From: an uncultured Paracoccaceae bacterium
Lineage (GTDB): Bacteria; Pseudomonadota; Alphaproteobacteria; Rhodobacterales; Rhodobacteraceae
Assembly (NCBI GenBank): GCA_958439195.1
Contig: OY288151.1
Location: forward strand, 1 to 64,000
Reading direction: 5' to 3'
Length of the DNA: 64,000 bases
Positions within the stretch are counted from its first letter, which is position 1. Every line of letters starts with the position of its first letter. The position numbers were made by a program, and so were the translations under genes. Shown in pieces: positions 1-7,820 of the stretch. Under the pieces are notes generated by a model. The model had not been told where the DNA came from and made no database searches. It worked only from the letters and a program-made list of their open reading frames with translations.

Positions 1-11
1 GGGGAAACAGA

Positions 12-167
12 ATGCTAAGAACAATCACCATCGGGAGCTGCGTTTCGGTGCAGGGAATTGTCGTGGGTCAGCTATCCGATGGAAAGCTGATGGTTCGGGT
101 GGACGAAAAGACCTTTGTCGGTCTGCCCGTTGCATCCGCCTTGGCGACGGTGTCCTGCAACAACTGA
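12..167 (+). CDS. Small conserved-type protein, 51 aa, function unknown
   Basis: An ATG-initiated frame of 51 codons begins MLRTITIGSCVSVQG and ends in TGA just before a strong hairpin. It encodes a short beta-strand-rich polypeptide with the pattern 'GSCVSVQGIVVGQLSDGK', alternating hydrophobic and polar residues, and no signal peptide or membrane segment. A GGGGAAA stretch lies just upstream as a weak ribosome site. I recall similar roughly 50-residue proteins in Rhodobacteraceae, sometimes mislabelled as initiation-factor-2 related because they sit beside infB; I cannot assign a function. The window begins only 11 bases upstream, so an operon with an unseen gene is possible. Confidence 0.6.
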   Translation: MLRTITIGSCVSVQGIVVGQLSDGKLMVRVDEKTFVGLPVASALATVSCNN

Positions 168-190
168 ACCAGCGGCACTTTGATGAAAAA

Positions 191-222
191 GGCCGGGCAT
201 TGCTGCCCGGCCCTTTTCTTTT
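191..222. terminator. Bidirectional intrinsic terminator between the 51-aa gene and infB
   Basis: A perfect 9-bp stem (GGCCGGGCA 191-199 with TGCCCGGCC 204-212) and a TTGC loop is followed on the plus strand by CTTTTCTTTT. On the minus strand it is followed by the complement of the A-run at 186-190. It sits between two convergent genes, so it can stop both transcripts. Confidence 0.88.
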
Positions 223-237
223 GCAAAACGCCTATGA

Positions 238-2832
238 TCAGGCCAGCTTGCGCTGCACTTCTTCGCGTTCAAAGATTTCGATGACGTCGTTGGGACGCAC
301 ATCATCGTAGTTTTCAAACGCCATGCCGCATTCCTGGCCGGACTGGACTTCTTTGACCTCATCCTTGAAACGCTTGAGCGTTTTAAGGGTGCCTTCGTGG
401 ATAACCACGTTGTCACGCAGCAGGCGCACACCAGCAGAGCGGCGGGCCACCCCTTCGGTGACAAGGCAACCGGCGACCTTGCCGACGTTGGACACCTTGA
501 AGACCTCAAGGATCTTGGCGTAACCGATAAAGGTTTCGCGGACCTCGGCCTTCAACAGGCCAGAGGCGGCCTGTTTGATATCGTCGATCAGGTCGTAGAT
601 GATCGAATAGTAGCGGATTTCCACGCCCTTTTGCTGGGCCGAAGAACGGGCCGTAGCATTGGCGCGGACGTTGAAGCCGATGATCGGCGCGCCGCTTGCT
701 TCGGCGAGGCCAACATCGGTGTCGGTGATCGCACCCACACCATAGTGCAGGATGCGAACGCGCACCTCTTCGTTGCCGACCTTTTCCAAGGCCTGAACGA
801 TCGCCTCGGCCGAACCCTGCACGTCGGCCTTGACCAGCACGGGCAGTTCGGTGACGTCGGCATCGGCCTTGGCCTTGGCCATAAGCTGTTCCAGCGTGGT
901 GGCAGCACCGGCGGCGGCGCGTTTGTCCTTGGCGGCTTTTTCGCGGTAATCGGCGATTTCGCGGGCCTGCGCCTCGGTTTCCACGACGTTCAGCGTGTCA
1001 CCGGCGGAAGGCGTGCCGGATAGACCCAGAACTTCGACCGGGACGGAAGGACCGGCTTCAAGCACGGTTTCGCCCTTGTCGTTGATCAGCGCACGCACCT
1101 TGCCCCATTGTTCGCCGACGACGAAGATGTCGCCTTTGCGCAGCGTGCCGTTCTGAACCAGAACGGTGGCCACGGGGCCACGGCCCACATCCAGCTTGGC
1201 TTCGATCACGGCACCGCTGGCAGCCCGGTTCGGGTTTGCCTTGAGTTCCAGAAGTTCGGCCTGAAGGGCAATCGCCTCGAGCAGGTTATCAAGACCCTTG
1301 CCGGTTTTGGCCGACACTTCGACATCCTGAACATCACCCGACATCTGTTCCACCACAACCTCGTGCTGGAGCAGGTCTGTCCGCACCTTTTGCGGATTGG
1401 CGTCGGGCTTGTCGCATTTGTTGATGGCGACGATCATCGGCACCTTTGCGGCCTTGGCGTGGTTGATCGCCTCGATCGTCTGGGGCATCACGGCGTCATC
1501 CGCAGCGACGACCAGAATGACGATGTCGGTGACGTTGGCACCACGGGCGCGCATCGAGGTAAAGGCCGCGTGGCCGGGTGTGTCGAGGAAAGACACAAGC
1601 GAACCGTTCGGCGTGGTAACCTGATATGCACCAATATGCTGGGTGATCCCGCCCGCTTCGCCCGAGACGACGTTCGCCTTGCGGATCGCATCAAGAAGCG
1701 AGGTCTTGCCGTGGTCAACATGGCCCATGATCGTCACGATCGGCGGGCGCGGCAGCAGGTCTTCGTCACGGTCAGAGACGGTTTCGATGGCCTGTTCCAC
1801 ATCGGCATCAGACACGCGAACGGCCTTGTGACCGAATTCTTCGATCACCAGTTCGGCCGTATCGGCATCGATGGTCTGGTTCATGGTGACCATCATGCCC
1901 ATTTTCATGAGCGACTTGACCACATCCGCGGCCCGTTCGGCCATGCGGTTTGCCAGTTCCGACACCACAATGGTTTCGGGCAATTGCACATCGCGCACCT
2001 GCTTTTCGGCCTTTTGACCAAAGCCCAGTGCCTTTTGGCGTGCTTTTTCCTGCTTGCGCTTCATCGCGGCAAGCGACCGTTGACGCCCGCCTTCGTCTGA
2101 CGTTGCATCTGACAGGGTCAGCTTGCCGGCGCGGCGGCCTTCGTCGCCCTTTGCCTTGCCGCGATCACGGTCGGTGGCGCGTTCGTCGCGTTCCCGTTCC
2201 GATTTGCGCGGGGCAAGCGGCGGACGGGCAGTGTTGGCACCGCCACGTGTGTTTTCTTCGCCCCCAGAGGCAGGGGTCGCAGCGGGTGCCGCGCGCTCTG
2301 TCGCGGCAGGCTGTTCTGGCGCGGCGGCCGACCGTGGCCGCGTGCCCAGAACATCGGCCTTGCGCGCAGCGGCGGCAGAAAGCCGTGCCTCTGCTTCGGC
2401 GCGGGCGGCGCGTTCTTCTTCTTCGGCCTTGGCGCGGCGGGCTTCGGCGAGGGCGCGTTCTTCACGCTCCTTCGCTTCCATTTCTTCGCGGCGGCGCTGG
2501 CGGTCTTCTTCGCGCTGACGTTCCTCTTCGGCGCGGCGCAGGGCATCTTCCTGCTCGCGTGCCTTAGATGCCTTCAGGGCCGCCAGGCGGCGTTCCATTT
2601 CCGCATCGGAAATGCCAGCGGGCCGTTTGGACGGATCGCCGAGATGGGTGGTGCTGGATGCCGTTGCACCAGCGCCGGTTGCGCCGGGTTTTGTCGGGAC
2701 CACCACGCGCTTGCGTTTCACCTCTACGGCGACGCTCTTGGTGCGGCCATGGCTGAAGCTTTGCTTCACCTGGCCGGGGCCACGTGCCCCGCCACCCAAG
2801 CCGAGGGGTTTCTTGCCGTCAGTATCGCTCAT
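238..2832 (-). CDS. infB: Translation initiation factor IF-2
   Basis: 864 aa, a usual length for alphaproteobacterial IF-2. The GTPase delivers initiator fMet-tRNA to the 30S subunit and promotes 50S joining. The N-terminal third is a charged Glu/Arg/Ala-rich linker with an almost continuous acidic-basic helix around residues 80-150. The G domain follows with G1 'GHVDHGKT' (about residue 368), G3 'DTPGH' (about 417) and G4 'NKCD' (about 470), then the beta-barrel and C-terminal fMet-tRNA-binding domains. The start codon overlaps the stop of the upstream ylxR-type gene (ATGA), so the two are translationally coupled in the rimP-nusA-ylxR-infB operon. Confidence 0.97.
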   Translation of the reverse strand: MSDTDGKKPLGLGGGARGPGQVKQSFSHGRTKSVAVEVKRKRVVVPTKPGATGAGATASSTTHLGDPSKRPAGISDAEMERRLAALKASKAREQEDALRRAEEERQREEDRQRRREEMEAKEREERALAEARRAKAEEEERAARAEAEARLSAAAARKADVLGTRPRSAAAPEQPAATERAAPAATPASGGEENTRGGANTARPPLAPRKSERERDERATDRDRGKAKGDEGRRAGKLTLSDATSDEGGRQRSLAAMKRKQEKARQKALGFGQKAEKQVRDVQLPETIVVSELANRMAERAADVVKSLMKMGMMVTMNQTIDADTAELVIEEFGHKAVRVSDADVEQAIETVSDRDEDLLPRPPIVTIMGHVDHGKTSLLDAIRKANVVSGEAGGITQHIGAYQVTTPNGSLVSFLDTPGHAAFTSMRARGANVTDIVILVVAADDAVMPQTIEAINHAKAAKVPMIVAINKCDKPDANPQKVRTDLLQHEVVVEQMSGDVQDVEVSAKTGKGLDNLLEAIALQAELLELKANPNRAASGAVIEAKLDVGRGPVATVLVQNGTLRKGDIFVVGEQWGKVRALINDKGETVLEAGPSVPVEVLGLSGTPSAGDTLNVVETEAQAREIADYREKAAKDKRAAAGAATTLEQLMAKAKADADVTELPVLVKADVQGSAEAIVQALEKVGNEEVRVRILHYGVGAITDTDVGLAEASGAPIIGFNVRANATARSSAQQKGVEIRYYSIIYDLIDDIKQAASGLLKAEVRETFIGYAKILEVFKVSNVGKVAGCLVTEGVARRSAGVRLLRDNVVIHEGTLKTLKRFKDEVKEVQSGQECGMAFENYDDVRPNDVIEIFEREEVQRKLA

Positions 2833-3461
2833 GCCGTCTTCGTATCCTCTCCGGCGGAAATTCCGCCGATATGCCCGCGCAAACCTGCGAGCCTTGCCGC
2901 TTCCTCTACAACACGTCGTTCGAGTCCACCAGCCGCAAGCGCGGCGTGTATCGCACGTTCACGACCGAAAGCCAAACCCAATTCCCCCGCTGACAGACAA
3001 CCTATAAAGCCGTCCTTTTCGCGGGGTGGGTGCAGCTTGGTCTTGCCGCGTTCCGATCCGTCGCTGGCCTGAATCAAGACGCGTGCCTGACCCTTTACCA
3101 ACCAATCCTTCACCTTTTCATAGCCGGTGACGGCCTGACCTGCCTTGCGCGCCATCGACAGTGTGTCGACCACGCGCCGCAGGAGCTGTGCCTCGATCAG
3201 GTCTGAAAGACCATCGGGCGCCTTTACAGGCTGTCGCGCAGCGCGGGAGAACAGCCCCTTTGCCGCCGCCTTGTCAATCGCCTTGCGGTCTGCCGTGACG
3301 TAAAACCCACGTCCCGGCAGACGGCCCAGCACATCTGGCACGACCATTGCGTCTGGACCAACCACGAAACGGATCAGCCCAGCCTGAGGCTGGCTTTCCC
3401 CGGTCACGATGCATTTACGCTCCGGCCCGTCCTGATCTGTTTCCCGGCCACCCCGTGTCAT
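2829..3461 (-). CDS. YlxR (DUF448) / L7Ae-type RNA-binding fusion protein
   Basis: 210 aa from the ATG at 3461. The N-terminal YlxR domain shows 'GPERKCIVTGE' and 'LGRLPGRGFYVTADR'. A C-terminal ribosomal L7Ae/L30e-like domain starts near residue 95 with 'LLRRVVDTLSMARKAGQAVTGYEKV'. This two-domain form is usual in alphaproteobacteria. It lies between nusA and infB, and YlxR proteins bind RNA and modulate transcription or RNase P in other bacteria; the exact role here is not shown by the sequence. An upstream ATG at 3539 would overlap nusA by 50 bases and add a proline-rich tail unlike the family, so I prefer 3461. Confidence 0.88.
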   Translation of the reverse strand: MTRGGRETDQDGPERKCIVTGESQPQAGLIRFVVGPDAMVVPDVLGRLPGRGFYVTADRKAIDKAAAKGLFSRAARQPVKAPDGLSDLIEAQLLRRVVDTLSMARKAGQAVTGYEKVKDWLVKGQARVLIQASDGSERGKTKLHPPREKDGFIGCLSAGELGLAFGRERAIHAALAAGGLERRVVEEAARLAGLRGHIGGISAGEDTKTA

Positions 3462-3489
3462 GGGCGTTCCCTGAACCCGAGACCTGCGA

Positions 3490-5100
3490 TCAGGCCTCGG
3501 CCCCCTCGTCTTCGTCGCTGTCGGCGGCGGCGGTTTCAAGTTCGGTCGGATCGACCCAACCCAGCATGACCCGCGCGGTCATGATCAGGTGCTGGGCTTC
3601 CTCCAGGCTCATTTCAAACTTTTCCAGAACGCCTTCGTCTTTCTTGCGCAGGCCATTTTCCGTGGTCCAGCCGCCAGCCAGTTCCCAATCGGCGCAGGTG
3701 GCGAAATCTTCCAGCGTCTTGATGCCGTCATGGGCCAGCGCCTCGATCATCTGGGGTGTCAGACCTTCGAAATCAATAAGGCTGTCCTCAACACCCAGCG
3801 CGCGGGCGTTTTCAAGCGCCTTGCGGCTTTGTTCTTCAAGGAAGTCGCGGGCGCGGGCCTGCAATTCGCCAGCGGTGGCATCGTCGAAACCGTCGATGGA
3901 CAGAAGTTCATCAAGTTCGACATACGCGACTTCTTCAAGATTGGTGAAGCCTTCGGACACCAGAAGTTGGGCCATCATTTCATCGACATCGAGCGTGTCC
4001 ATGAACAGCTTCGTGCGTTCCGCGAATTCAGCCTGACGACGCTGCGATTCCTCGGCCTCGGTCATGATGTCGATATCAAGACCGGTGAGTTGCGAGGCAA
4101 GGCGCACGTTCTGGCCACGACGACCAATGGCAAGCGACAGTTGTTCGTCGGGGACGACCACCTCGATCTTGCCGGCTTCTTCGTCGATCACGACCTTGGA
4201 CACTTCGGCAGGTTGCAGGGCGTTCACGAGGAACGTGGCCTGATCCTGATTCCACGGAATGATGTCGATCTTTTCGCCCTGAAGTTCGTTTACCACGGCC
4301 TGAACACGGCTGCCGCGCATACCGACGCAGGCGCCGACCGGGTCGATGGAGTTGTCATAAGAGATAACGGCGATCTTGGCGCGGGAACCTGGATCACGGG
4401 CGACGGCCTTGATTTCGATGATGCCGTCATAGATTTCCGGCACTTCCATCTTGAACAGTTCGGCCATGAACATCGGATCGGTGCGCGACAGGAAAACCTG
4501 CGGACCGCGCGCTTCGCGGCGGACATCCTTGATAAAGCAGCGGATGCGGTCATTCGGACGATAGGCTTCGCGGCCAATCTTTTCGTTGCGGCGCAGGATA
4601 CCTTCGCCACGGCCGATATCGACGATGATGTTGCCGTATTCTTCGCGCTTGACCACACCGTTGATGATGGTGCCCTTGCGATCCTTGAATTCTTCAAACT
4701 GGCGGTCACGTTCTGCTTCGCGCACCTTTTGCAGGATCACCTGCTTGGCCGATTGCGCGGCAATGCGGCCCAGATCGACGGGCGGAACCTCGTCGATGAT
4801 TTCGTCGCCGATGGCGGCATCGGCCTTGATGGCCTTGGCCTGCTTCAGCGTCAGTTGGGCGTGGTGGTTTTCCACCGCCTCATCTTCTACGACGGTGCGG
4901 ATGCGGGCAAAGGTGGCGCGGCCTGTCTTGCGATCAATCCGAACACGGATATCGAGGTCGCTGCCGTAGCGCGACTTGGCGGCGCGGGCGAGCGACTCCT
5001 CCATCGCCTGGATCACCAGATCCGGGTCGATCATCTTTTCCCGCGCGACGGCCTCGGCCGTTTGCAGAAGTTCAAGCTGGTTCGCAGAGGTGATTGCCAT
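3490..5100 (-). CDS. nusA: Transcription termination/antitermination factor NusA
   Basis: 536 aa. NusA binds RNA polymerase and nascent RNA and controls pausing, termination and antitermination. The order is: N-terminal polymerase-binding domain; S1 domain around residues 135-200 ('GTIINGVVKREEYGNIIVDIG'); KH domains around 230-345, including 'GACVGMRGSRVQAVVNEL' and 'AIGRRGQNVRLASQLTG'; and a C-terminal region with two helix-hairpin-helix acidic repeats ('LLSIDGFDDATAGELQARA', then a second degenerate copy) ending in an acidic tail. It follows rimP by 18 bases and precedes the ylxR-type gene by 28, so it is mid-operon. Confidence 0.97.
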   Translation of the reverse strand: MAITSANQLELLQTAEAVAREKMIDPDLVIQAMEESLARAAKSRYGSDLDIRVRIDRKTGRATFARIRTVVEDEAVENHHAQLTLKQAKAIKADAAIGDEIIDEVPPVDLGRIAAQSAKQVILQKVREAERDRQFEEFKDRKGTIINGVVKREEYGNIIVDIGRGEGILRRNEKIGREAYRPNDRIRCFIKDVRREARGPQVFLSRTDPMFMAELFKMEVPEIYDGIIEIKAVARDPGSRAKIAVISYDNSIDPVGACVGMRGSRVQAVVNELQGEKIDIIPWNQDQATFLVNALQPAEVSKVVIDEEAGKIEVVVPDEQLSLAIGRRGQNVRLASQLTGLDIDIMTEAEESQRRQAEFAERTKLFMDTLDVDEMMAQLLVSEGFTNLEEVAYVELDELLSIDGFDDATAGELQARARDFLEEQSRKALENARALGVEDSLIDFEGLTPQMIEALAHDGIKTLEDFATCADWELAGGWTTENGLRKKDEGVLEKFEMSLEEAQHLIMTARVMLGWVDPTELETAAADSDEDEGAEA

Positions 5101-5118
5101 GATGGCCTCCCGGCTTCG

Positions 5119-5730
5119 TCAGTGTTTCGTTTCGGGCGCGTCGGAGGTTTCTTCCTCTTCGCCTTCGAATTCTTCGATATCGGTAAACTTGCTTTCGTCG
5201 ATGGCACCGGATGCTTTGCGTTGGCGCAGCATTTCGGCGATCAATTCGTCGGTCAGGATCAGCTTGGCATCGGATAGCCAGTCGAATTTCAAGCCGATGG
5301 TCAGGGGTTCGCCGCCTTCTTCAATTTCGATCAGCACCTCGTCGCCTTCGGTGCCTTGCAGCGTGCCCTTGAAGCGGCGGCGGCCGTCGATCAGTTCGGT
5401 GGTTTCGATGCGGGCCTCGTAATCCACCCACATGTTGAAATCCTTGAGCCGCGTCAGCGGGCGGTCGATGCCGGGAGAGGAGACTTCGAGGACATAGTTT
5501 TCCTCGATCGGGTCTTCGACGTCCAGCACGGCAGAGACGGCGGTGGATATGGCGGCGCAATCGTCCACCTCGATCCCGCCATCGGGGCGGTCGGCCATGA
5601 TTTGCAGGATGCGGGTGCGCCCACCCATCAGACGGATGCGGACCAGTTCAAACCCCAGCCCTTCGATGACGGGGCTGACGATGTCCGCGAGGCGGCGGTC
5701 GATGGCGGTCTTGGCGATCAGGTCGGTCAT
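5119..5730 (-). CDS. rimP: Ribosome maturation factor RimP
   Basis: 203 aa; first gene of the rimP-nusA-ylxR-infB operon. RimP assists 30S assembly. The N-terminal domain carries 'VIEGLGFELVRIRLMGG' and the family signature 'DPIEENYVLEVSSPGIDRPL' (about residues 92-111); a C-terminal Sm-like barrel follows. The last 30 residues form an acidic Glu-rich extension ('EEFEGEEEE') beyond the core fold. A good sigma-70-type promoter and an attenuator-like leader lie upstream. Confidence 0.95.
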   Translation of the reverse strand: MTDLIAKTAIDRRLADIVSPVIEGLGFELVRIRLMGGRTRILQIMADRPDGGIEVDDCAAISTAVSAVLDVEDPIEENYVLEVSSPGIDRPLTRLKDFNMWVDYEARIETTELIDGRRRFKGTLQGTEGDEVLIEIEEGGEPLTIGLKFDWLSDAKLILTDELIAEMLRQRKASGAIDESKFTDIEEFEGEEEETSDAPETKH

Positions 5731-5753
5731 GGGGTTGGGTAGAGTTCCGTTTG

Positions 5754-5824
5754 AAACAAAAAAGCGGGCTCAGCGGCCCGCGTGTCAGGTTCGGTGGGGC
5801 CGGGTTTGGACCCCGACACCGCTG
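5754..5824 (-). promoter_or_regulatory. Attenuator-like leader of rimP-nusA-infB
   Basis: Read on the minus strand, this segment between the promoter (5834-5862) and the rimP start (5730) contains a hairpin closed by GTGTC/GACAC. Next comes a perfect 6-bp GCGGGC/GCCCGC stem (5764-5769 with 5776-5781) followed by TTTTTTGTTT, a textbook intrinsic terminator. The segment CAGCGG (minus strand, 5824-5819) is complementary to CCGCTG in the terminator loop (5776-5771), so an alternative pairing that disrupts the terminator is possible. If transcription starts at the promoter seen, the terminator lies in the 5' leader of an operon encoding NusA, allowing feedback. It could also simply be the terminator of the upstream pip gene. 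Confidence 0.55.
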
Positions 5825-5833
5825 TTGACAGGG

Positions 5834-5862
5834 GATATACGGATGGAGGGCCGAGTCTGCAA
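5834..5862 (-). promoter_or_regulatory. Candidate sigma-70 promoter for rimP operon
   Basis: On the minus strand TTGCAG (5862-5857) and TATATC (5839-5834) are separated by exactly 17 bases, matching an alphaproteobacterial housekeeping promoter. It lies about 100 bases upstream of rimP and just downstream of the pip stop codon. Confidence 0.6.
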
Positions 5863-5883
5863 GGGTTTTGGTGGGAGTGCCGG

Positions 5884-6855
5884 TCAGAACCGGCGCAGAC
5901 CATCCATCGCACGAACCAGCCCTTCGCTGATGCCGGGTTCGGAAAGGGCGTGGCCGGCAAAGGGAATCAGGCGGATTTCGCAATGATCCCAACCCTGTGC
6001 CAGTTTCCAGGCAGAGACCGGGGGGCAGATCATGTCATACCGACCCTGGATAATGGTGGCGGGGATATGTTTGATGCGGCCCTTTTCGCGCAGAATCCAG
6101 CCGTCCTCTTCCAGAAACCCGCCGTTATAAAAGTAGTGGTTTTCCAACCGGGCGAAGGCGCGGGCATATTCGGCCGGGCTTTCGCCCAAGGGGCCATCAT
6201 GGTGGATGGAGGCGAGGGCGTTTTCCCAATTGGCCCATATGCGGCCAAAGCGGGTTTCTTCCATCACGTTGCCGGAAAACAGGCGGCGGTGATAGGCGGT
6301 GATCAGGTCGCCGCGTTCATTGGACGGGATGGCATTCACAAAGCGCGCCCAGAGTTCGGGGAAGAAGGCCCCTGCCCCGCCGCCATAGAACCAGTCAAGT
6401 TCTGCGCGCGTCATCAGGAACACGCCGCGCAGAACCATGTGAACAACGCGATCCGGGTGGGTGATGGCATAGATCAGGGCGAGTGTGGCACCCCAGCTTC
6501 CGCCAAAGCAGATCCAGCGGGAAATGCCCAGTTCCTTGCGGATCACCTCGATGTCCGCGACGAGGTGCCAGGTTGTGTTCTGAATGATCACCGCATGGGG
6601 ACGCGAGCGGCCGCAACCGCGCTGGTCGAACAGGATGATGCGAAAGACCGTGGGGTCAAAGTAGCGGCGCATGGCGGGGCTGCACCCGCCGCCGGGACCA
6701 CCGTGCAACACGACCACGGGTATGCCGTTCGGATTGCCGCATTGTTCAACGTAAATGCGGTGACCATCGGCCATGGCAATGACGCGCTGATCGAAAGGAT
6801 CGATCGGCGGGTAAAGGAATTCGACTGCGCGCTTTTGGCCTGATCTCTGATCCAT
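5884..6855 (-). CDS. pip: Proline iminopeptidase
   Basis: 323 aa from the ATG at 6855. This cytoplasmic alpha/beta-hydrolase (peptidase family S33) removes N-terminal proline from peptides. It has the oxyanion motif 'HGGPGGG' at residues 51-57 and the nucleophile elbow 'GGSWGAT' with Ser120. The usual catalytic Asp and His follow towards the C-terminus ('GRYDMICPP' and 'AGHALSEPG'). The N-terminal 'YPPIDPFDQRVIAMADGH' is typical of the family. Upstream in-frame codons to 6999 cross the divergent ubiG start and are not family-like, so the shorter start is chosen. Confidence 0.94.
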   Translation of the reverse strand: MDQRSGQKRAVEFLYPPIDPFDQRVIAMADGHRIYVEQCGNPNGIPVVVLHGGPGGGCSPAMRRYFDPTVFRIILFDQRGCGRSRPHAVIIQNTTWHLVADIEVIRKELGISRWICFGGSWGATLALIYAITHPDRVVHMVLRGVFLMTRAELDWFYGGGAGAFFPELWARFVNAIPSNERGDLITAYHRRLFSGNVMEETRFGRIWANWENALASIHHDGPLGESPAEYARAFARLENHYFYNGGFLEEDGWILREKGRIKHIPATIIQGRYDMICPPVSAWKLAQGWDHCEIRLIPFAGHALSEPGISEGLVRAMDGLRRF

Positions 6856-6863
6856 CGTTGCCC

Positions 6864-6886
6864 TATATAACGTGCAAAACTGTTGA
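6864..6886 (-). promoter_or_regulatory. Weak candidate promoter for pip
   Basis: In the 55-base divergent gap between pip and ubiG the minus strand reads TTGGTT, 16 bases, TATATA. The -10 element is good and the -35 poor, and the start site would lie only a few bases before the pip ATG. The plus strand has no equally good element for ubiG. Confidence 0.3.
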
Positions 6887-6910
6887 ACCAAAGTTAAACA
6901 AGAGGACGCC

Positions 6911-7660
6911 ATGACGGTAACATCGACGGTAGACCCGGCAGAAGTTGCAAAGTTCGAGGCGATGGCCGCCGAATGGTGGAACCCGAACGGCAAGTTCAAG
7001 CCGCTTCACATGCTCAACCCCTGCAGGCTGGACTATATCACCCAGCAGATCGCGGCAGAATTTGACCGCGACCTGACCCAGCCTCTGCCCTTCAAGGGGT
7101 TGAGAATACTGGATATTGGTTGTGGCGGCGGGTTGTTGTCAGAGCCGATGGCGCGGCTGGGGGCCGATGTTGTCGGGGCGGATGCGGCGGCGCGGAATAT
7201 TCCGGTGGCGCAGGTGCATGCAGAGCAATCTGGGCTGCGGATTGAGTATCGGCACACCACGGCCGAGGATATGGCGGCGGCAGGGGAGCGGTTTGATGTC
7301 GTTCTCAATATGGAAGTGGTAGAGCATGTCGCGGACCCGCTGGCCTATTTGACGGCGTGTCAGATATTGTTGAAAGACAACGGGTTGATGATCTGTTCCA
7401 CGTTGAACCGGAACCCCAAAAGTTTTGTCATGGCGATAGTTGGGGCAGAGTATGTGATGCGCTGGCTGCCCAAGGGAACGCATGATTGGCAGAAGTTCAT
7501 TACCCCGGATGAGCTGTATGCCCTGATCGAACAGGCGGGGCTGCGGCCGGTTGACAGAAAAGGTATGGTTTTCAACCCTGTAAGCTGGTCCTGGTCGTTG
7601 TCAGCGCGGGATCTTTCATGCAATTACGTGACGGCCAGCGTAAAGCGGGGCGGGAATTAA
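6911..7660 (+). CDS. ubiG: Ubiquinone biosynthesis O-methyltransferase
   Basis: 249 aa SAM-dependent methyltransferase that carries out both O-methylations in ubiquinone synthesis. Family signatures are 'FEAMAAEWWNPNGKFKPLH' near the N-terminus, the SAM-binding motif 'LDIGCGGGLLSEPMARLGA' (about residues 65-83), 'VVLNMEVVEHVADP' (about 133-146) and 'KGTHDWQKFITPDEL'. An AGAGG ribosome site precedes the ATG. It is a single gene, divergent from pip; ubiE and ubiB of the same pathway lie 10 kb away. Confidence 0.95.
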   Translation: MTVTSTVDPAEVAKFEAMAAEWWNPNGKFKPLHMLNPCRLDYITQQIAAEFDRDLTQPLPFKGLRILDIGCGGGLLSEPMARLGADVVGADAAARNIPVAQVHAEQSGLRIEYRHTTAEDMAAAGERFDVVLNMEVVEHVADPLAYLTACQILLKDNGLMICSTLNRNPKSFVMAIVGAEYVMRWLPKGTHDWQKFITPDELYALIEQAGLRPVDRKGMVFNPVSWSWSLSARDLSCNYVTASVKRGGN

Positions 7661-7675
7661 CCATCGCACCGGGGT

Positions 7676-7722
7676 GTGCAGCCGCCGGTGCAGACGCGCA
7701 GTGCAGCAAAGTGTATGCACGC
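7676..7722. repeat. GTGCAGC array, copy A
   Basis: Fifteen bases after the ubiG stop, three GTGCAG units start at 7676, 7688 and 7701 (spacings 12 and 13), followed by the near-palindrome GTGTATGCAC at 7711-7720. A second array at 35400 has the same unit spacing and ending; the two are roughly 75 % identical over 46 bases by eye. It may be a binding-site array or a short interspersed repeat; the function is unknown. Confidence 0.6.
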
Positions 7723-7770
7723 CGCGCACGGGGGTTGGCGGGGTTGTTAACCCTGAGTCGCGGAAAATAG

Positions 7771-7799
7771 AAAAAGGGCGGCCCCTTGCAAGGCCGCCC
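7771..7799 (-). terminator. Intrinsic terminator of the GMC oxidoreductase gene
   Basis: An 8-bp perfect stem GGGCGGCC (7776-7783) / GGCCGCCC (7792-7799) has an 8-base loop. On the minus strand it is followed by TTTTTCTAT. It lies 22 bases past the stop codon of the minus-strand oxidoreductase and may also block read-through from ubiG. Confidence 0.8.
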
Positions 7800-7820
7800 C
7801 TTCCCCTCTGACGGGAGGTG

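Noticed and set aside
3589..5277. A 562-codon open frame antisense to nusA and the rimP 3' end
   Set aside because: High GC creates long antisense frames; the opposite strand codes for clear NusA and RimP sequences, and the antisense translation has no recognisable family.
5782..5883. A tRNA gene in the rimP leader, as in E. coli metY-rimP
   Set aside because: The segment is GC-rich with a closed hairpin but lacks a cloverleaf, a T-loop motif and a CCA end.
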